Below are positions 61,215 through 64,000 of a DNA stretch of 64,000 bases, in pieces. How positions within the stretch are numbered: position 1 is the first letter of the stretch; every line of letters starts with the position of its first letter. Location: positions 62,001-126,000 of the forward strand of contig CALHWY010000012.1 in assembly GCA_938040055.1 (NCBI GenBank), given 5' to 3'. This DNA is from an uncultured Endomicrobiia bacterium. GTDB lineage: Bacteria > Elusimicrobiota > Endomicrobiia > Endomicrobiales > Endomicrobiaceae. Position numbers and translations under genes: made by a program. The notes under the pieces were generated by a model. It was not told the DNA's origin. It was given only the letters and a program-made list of their open reading frames with translations, and made no database searches.

Positions 61215-61529
61215 ATGAAAAAAGTACTGATTTGGGTTTTTAGAGAAGCGGCGGTTTGGGTGCGGTATTTAATGCCGATCGTATTGTTTATATTCGTTTT
61301 GAATATGGGAATGTCCGTGTATCTTAAAATCGTTGTTTTGGTTTGTATTTTCGGGTGGTGGCTCGACAGTTGTAAGATCGACTTTTTATTAGAGCGGCAG
61401 CTTGAACAGGGAAGCGAGTTAAAGGCCACCAAAATAGAGCTTATAAAGGTTTACGGAGTCTTAAAAAGAATTGAAAACAGGGGGAAATATGAAGCCCATA
61501 AAAGTAAAGGGACGCGTCTTAAACATTAG
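61215..61529 (+). CDS. Small phage membrane protein, unknown function
   Basis: 104 residues with two hydrophobic segments (about 15-33 and 36-50) and a basic helical tail. No family recognised. GGGGAG precedes the ATG. Confidence 0.55.
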   Translation: MKKVLIWVFREAAVWVRYLMPIVLFIFVLNMGMSVYLKIVVLVCIFGWWLDSCKIDFLLERQLEQGSELKATKIELIKVYGVLKRIENRGKYEAHKSKGTRLKH

Positions 61530-61758
61530 GATAAACGGAGAAAATAACCGCGTTGAAGAAGAAAATGACGCTCTTGTGGAACTTGCGGCGGTTGATATTA
61601 AGAGTTTGAAAAAAGGGGATTTAGTTTTGGCTGTTTTGGAGTATAAGGAAGATGAAAGTTTTAAGGGCGTTCCCGCCGCGGGTATTTATAAAGTTGAAAA
61701 AGACATATGTATTCCCACGGGTATGGATAGACAGCGAAAAATGCCAACAGGGAATTAA
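61489..61758 (+). CDS. Small phage protein, unknown function
   Basis: 89 residues from ATG 61489 (AGGGGGAAAT upstream), overlapping the membrane-protein gene by 41 bases. Beta-rich look (VKGRVLNIRIN, LKKGDLVLAVLEY). No family recognised. Confidence 0.5.
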   Translation: MKPIKVKGRVLNIRINGENNRVEEENDALVELAAVDIKSLKKGDLVLAVLEYKEDESFKGVPAAGIYKVEKDICIPTGMDRQRKMPTGN

Positions 61759-61781
61759 CTGCAGGAAAAGAAATCCATAGA

Positions 61782-61910
61782 GTGAAAATATATAAAAATG
61801 GATTGCCTGATCGATTTGTAAAGCGAATGGGGGCGAGTGGTCAAATTTTAGAAGGGCCGGCGGTATCTTTTCGCGGGTACCGCCGGAGCGAAAAAAGAAT
61901 AAGTAAGTGA
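61782..61910 (+). CDS. Possible 42-residue phage protein
   Basis: A GTG-initiated frame fills the otherwise empty 61759-61929 gap (starts KIYKNGLPDRF, basic end). It contains a 7-bp inverted repeat GGCGGTA / TACCGCC (61859-61884), so the region may instead be a structured leader. Weak support. Confidence 0.3.
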   Translation: MKIYKNGLPDRFVKRMGASGQILEGPAVSFRGYRRSEKRISK

Positions 61911-61929
61911 AAAACAAAAGGAGGGGATA

Positions 61930-62403
61930 ATGGAGAAAAAAAAGGCCGGCAAGTCCGGAACAGGAAAGACAAAAGCAGAAGCGACAAAGATAAAAAAGGC
62001 GGCTGAGAAGAAAGAACAGGTAAAGCCTGAAGTTGAAGCAACTGGACTTGGACAAGCAGCGCCGAAACAGATAGATACAAAAGATATTGTTTTGCCGGAT
62101 TGGTTTTATATATACCCGGAAAACGGCGAAGTGTACAGGATATCTACAAAGTTTGCTTTGGGAAAGATAGCAGAAAAGGGAATAAAGCTTATCAATCAAA
62201 AAACTAAAGAAGAAGAACTTGCAATTATAGTTTTGATGAAGGTTGAAGATTCTTTGGAAGCGGAAGATCTCTTTTTTATGGCAGTAAGTGAGTTGGAATG
62301 GGTAGATCTAAGAATTAAAGCACAAAAGCTTGCTTATGAAAAGCATTTGAGCTTACAAGAGAGCTTCCCGACTGCAAGAAAGAGCTTTGCGAAGGTTAAG
62401 TAA
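61930..62403 (+). CDS. Phage protein of unknown function with Lys/Ala-rich N-terminus
   Basis: 157 residues. The first 45 are Lys-, Ala- and Glu-rich and probably disordered; the rest (VLPDWFYIYPENGEVYRIST onward) looks like a compact mixed domain. No family recognised. GGAGGGG lies ahead of the ATG. Confidence 0.55.
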   Translation: MEKKKAGKSGTGKTKAEATKIKKAAEKKEQVKPEVEATGLGQAAPKQIDTKDIVLPDWFYIYPENGEVYRISTKFALGKIAEKGIKLINQKTKEEELAIIVLMKVEDSLEAEDLFFMAVSELEWVDLRIKAQKLAYEKHLSLQESFPTARKSFAKVK

Positions 62404-62527
62404 TAGAAGTAAAGACAGGAGAGGGTGGAGAGCGAATGCGTGCAGGGTGAAAGTCCCTGCCCCCTCTTAACCCCTACCCCTGAAGATACATCTGAAGATA
62501 TATCATCACTTGAAAAAGGAACGGAAA
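62404..62527. other. Spacer with a small hairpin before the replication gene
   Basis: Contains GCAGGG-TGAAAGT-CCCTGC at about 62441-62459 and two copies of GAAGATA. No gene fits. Confidence 0.4.
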
Positions 62528-63427
62528 ATGCCAAAAAGATTTACAGGAACAGAAATTTGGGAAAAAGAATGGTTTATGAACTTATCCTGCAAACATAAAT
62601 GCTTGATTAGATTTATATATGATAAATGTGATGCTTCAGGGGTATGGGTAGCTAATTGGAAACTGGTATCGCTTTATATCGGAGAAGAAATAAAACCGGA
62701 AGACATGGAAATATTAAAAGAGCATGTTGAAATGATAAAGCCAGGAAAATATTTTGTTAATGATTTTATTAGTTTTCAATATGGTAAGTTATCTGAAGCC
62801 TGCACGCCGCATAAACCTGTTTTTGCTCTTTTACAGAAACACGGACTTTTGGAAAGGGTATCGAAAGGGTATCAAAAGGGTATTGATACCCTTGTGGAAA
62901 AAGAAAAGGATAAAGATAAGGATAAGGATAAGGATAAGGAAAAAGATAAAGAAGAAAATATAAATAAAATATTAACACAGTGGAACAATTATGCCCAAAA
63001 AAACAAACTCCCCAAAATAGTGGAGTTATCTAAAAGCCGGAAAGATAAGCTAGAAGCCCGGCTGAAGCGCCCGAATTTTAATTTTGAAGCTATTTTAGCT
63101 GCTGCACAGAAACAGCCTTTTTTGTTTGGTGAAAATGAAAGGCGATGGAAGCTTAACTTTGATTTTATTGTAGAAAACGATAGCAACTATCTTGGGATTT
63201 TAGAGTTCAAATATGGATATGACGAAAAATCGGCTTTTTTAGCGCGTGATGAATGCCGATACTGTGGCGGCACTGGAGAAACGTCTGCGATGTTGGAAGG
63301 AATCTCGGTTCTGGTGCCATGTTGCTGTAATGCCGGAGATAAAAAAGCAGAAGAAAAAGGTTTCAGGTGGAACGGAAGGACTTCAGTGTTTTCTTGTAAG
63401 GGAAACACATACGAGAAATATTTATGA
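62528..63427 (+). CDS. Phage replication-initiation-like protein
   Basis: 299 residues from ATG 62528 (AAAAGGA upstream). The N-terminal part (FTGTEIWEKEWFMNLSCKHKCLIRFIYDKCDASGVWVAN) resembles winged-helix replisome-organiser/DnaD-like phage proteins. A linker of Lys-Asp repeats (about 132-150), a helical middle domain and a C-terminal CxxCGGTG...CCC zinc-finger-like part (about 246-270) follow. Probably loads helicase at the phage origin; the order resembles other phage O-type proteins. Overlaps the next gene by 4 bases. Confidence 0.65.
   Translation: MPKRFTGTEIWEKEWFMNLSCKHKCLIRFIYDKCDASGVWVANWKLVSLYIGEEIKPEDMEILKEHVEMIKPGKYFVNDFISFQYGKLSEACTPHKPVFALLQKHGLLERVSKGYQKGIDTLVEKEKDKDKDKDKDKEKDKEENINKILTQWNNYAQKNKLPKIVELSKSRKDKLEARLKRPNFNFEAILAAAQKQPFLFGENERRWKLNFDFIVENDSNYLGILEFKYGYDEKSAFLARDECRYCGGTGETSAMLEGISVLVPCCCNAGDKKAEEKGFRWNGRTSVFSCKGNTYEKYL
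62908..62948. repeat. Hexanucleotide (GATAAG)n tract in the replication gene
   Basis: Five to six GATAAG-type units in a row encode alternating Lys-Asp. Unit changes would alter linker length by two residues without shifting the frame. Confidence 0.8.
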
Positions 63428-63897
63428 GAAATGGGATAAGAGTTCTATGTACCATTCCAAAAAAGAAAGTGTCAAAATACCGGAATGAAAAGGCAGAAGT
63501 TGACGGCATTGTGTTTGACAGTAAAGCGGAAGCGCGGCGGTATTGGGAACTTAAAGCTTTAGAGAAAACAGGGGAAATATCGCATTTAACGTTACAGCCC
63601 GAATATATTTTACAGGAAGGATATAGCAAGTTTGGGAAAAAGATACGCCCGATTAAGTATATTGCCGATTTTGAATACTGCGAAGAAGGAAGCGGCCGGG
63701 TTGTAGCGGAAGATGTAAAAGGTTTCCGTACCAAAGAATTTCAAATTAAGAAAAAGATTTTTGAAGAGAAGTATCCGACCATTGAACTGCGGATAATTGA
63801 GCATAAAAGTAAAAAGCAGAAGCAGGCGGCAGAAGCGAAAGAATGGGAAAAGAAGGCAAAGAAACTTCAGGAGATAAAAAATGAACTCTCAAAATAA
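63424..63897 (+). CDS. DUF1064 phage nuclease-like protein
   Basis: 157 residues with IVFDSKAEARRYWELK, LQPEYIL, RPIKYIADFEY, VVAEDVKGF and PTIELRIIEHK, the DUF1064 pattern of a PD-(D/E)xK fold suspected of Holliday-junction or endonuclease activity in phages. The C-terminal 25 residues form a Lys-rich helix. Starts in an ATGA overlap. Confidence 0.82.
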   Translation: MRNGIRVLCTIPKKKVSKYRNEKAEVDGIVFDSKAEARRYWELKALEKTGEISHLTLQPEYILQEGYSKFGKKIRPIKYIADFEYCEEGSGRVVAEDVKGFRTKEFQIKKKIFEEKYPTIELRIIEHKSKKQKQAAEAKEWEKKAKKLQEIKNELSK

Positions 63898-64000
63898 ATG
63901 CAGATTTTGGGAAAAAATTCCGAAGAAGAGATTAGAGCATCTTGTTTTGCCTGACAATGTAAAACGAATATGCGATGAATTGATTTCAGAACAAAACAGA
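63881..64000 (+). CDS. Phage protein, cut by the right edge
   Basis: At least 40 codons from ATG 63881 (AGGAG 7 bases upstream), overlapping DUF1064 by 17 bases: begins MNSQNKCRFWEKIPKKRLEH. Too short to classify. Confidence 0.5.
   Translation, partial: MNSQNKCRFWEKIPKKRLEHLVLPDNVKRICDELISEQNR

Noticed and set aside
62430..62475. Group II intron fragment (GGGTGAAAGTCCC motif)
   Set aside because: Only a short hairpin matches; no domain V, boundaries or reverse transcriptase are present.

Overview
ORGANISM. The window is bacterial, from a diderm (Gram-negative-type) lineage. It carries a TonB-dependent receptor, a PorV-type outer-membrane protein, heptosyltransferase-like and polyprenyl-sugar glycosyltransferases, and lipoproteins. 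The gene mix suggests an uncultured Elusimicrobiota/Endomicrobia-like genome or a nearby phylum such as Omnitrophota. That placement is an inference; no rRNA is present to test it. Chromosomal genes are tightly packed, often with ATGA start/stop overlaps, and the spacers between operons are long and degraded. Several promoters match TTGACA-N17-TATAAT closely.

LAYOUT, chromosome (1-53,995). 1-3.5 kb: murG (cut by the left edge), surE, uvrB. 4.0-5.3 kb: glnA. 5.7-10.6 kb: a PIN-PhoH ATPase, a PHP phosphoesterase, a DUF2779 nuclease-like protein and a Wzx-type flippase. 11.1-14.9 kb: gcvH-gcvPA and gcvPB, separated by a decayed five-repeat CRISPR array with exact 66-bp spacing and type I-C-like repeats. 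15.5-18.5 kb: a sugar ABC importer (lipoprotein plus two permeases, no ATPase). 18.5-21.7 kb: HAD phosphatase, GGQ release-factor-like protein, NadE, RadC. 21.9-24.0 kb: a PurF paralogue lacking Cys2, a glutaredoxin and a ferredoxin:thioredoxin-reductase-like protein. 24.3-25.3 kb (minus): an exported HExxH protein. 25.4-31.0 kb: a B12 salvage regulon, with one cobalamin riboswitch ahead of cobO-btuF-btuC-btuD and a second ahead of btuB. 32.2-36.2 kb (minus): three glycosyltransferase genes, including a GT39-PAP2 fusion. 36.3-40.4 kb: initiator tRNA, a YhcH-family protein, a PorV/CsgG-like fusion, a P-loop kinase and a frameshifted BaiN-type flavoprotein. 41.1-47.8 kb: one 2,233-residue exported protein with four hydrolase-like modules. 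47.9-53.6 kb: an OmpA-like protein, a GH94-like phosphorylase, a FecR-like protein, rfbC, an rfbD pseudogene and a phosphoribosyltransferase. tRNA-Cys and tRNA-Val follow.

LAYOUT, prophage (about 53,996 to beyond the right edge). An element sits directly against the 3' end of tRNA-Val. Its leftward lysogeny arm encodes integrase, a small membrane protein, a lipoprotein that carries an XRE-type helix-turn-helix, and an XRE repressor. A divergent rightward promoter overlaps two near-identical palindromic operators. It first transcribes a short, highly structured RNA ending at a perfect terminator hairpin, then a string of small early genes: excisionase-like HTH, membrane-anchored VRR-NUC, two DNA methyltransferases, a SNF2-type helicase, DUF4406, a replication protein and DUF1064.

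HOW IT FITS TOGETHER. The host part combines nitrogen and one-carbon metabolism (GlnA, glycine cleavage), sugar and vitamin B12 import, and envelope glycan building. The most unusual items are the giant multi-hydrolase, the relic CRISPR array, the lipoprotein-HTH protein with its candidate operator, and the repressor-controlled structured RNA in the prophage immunity region.
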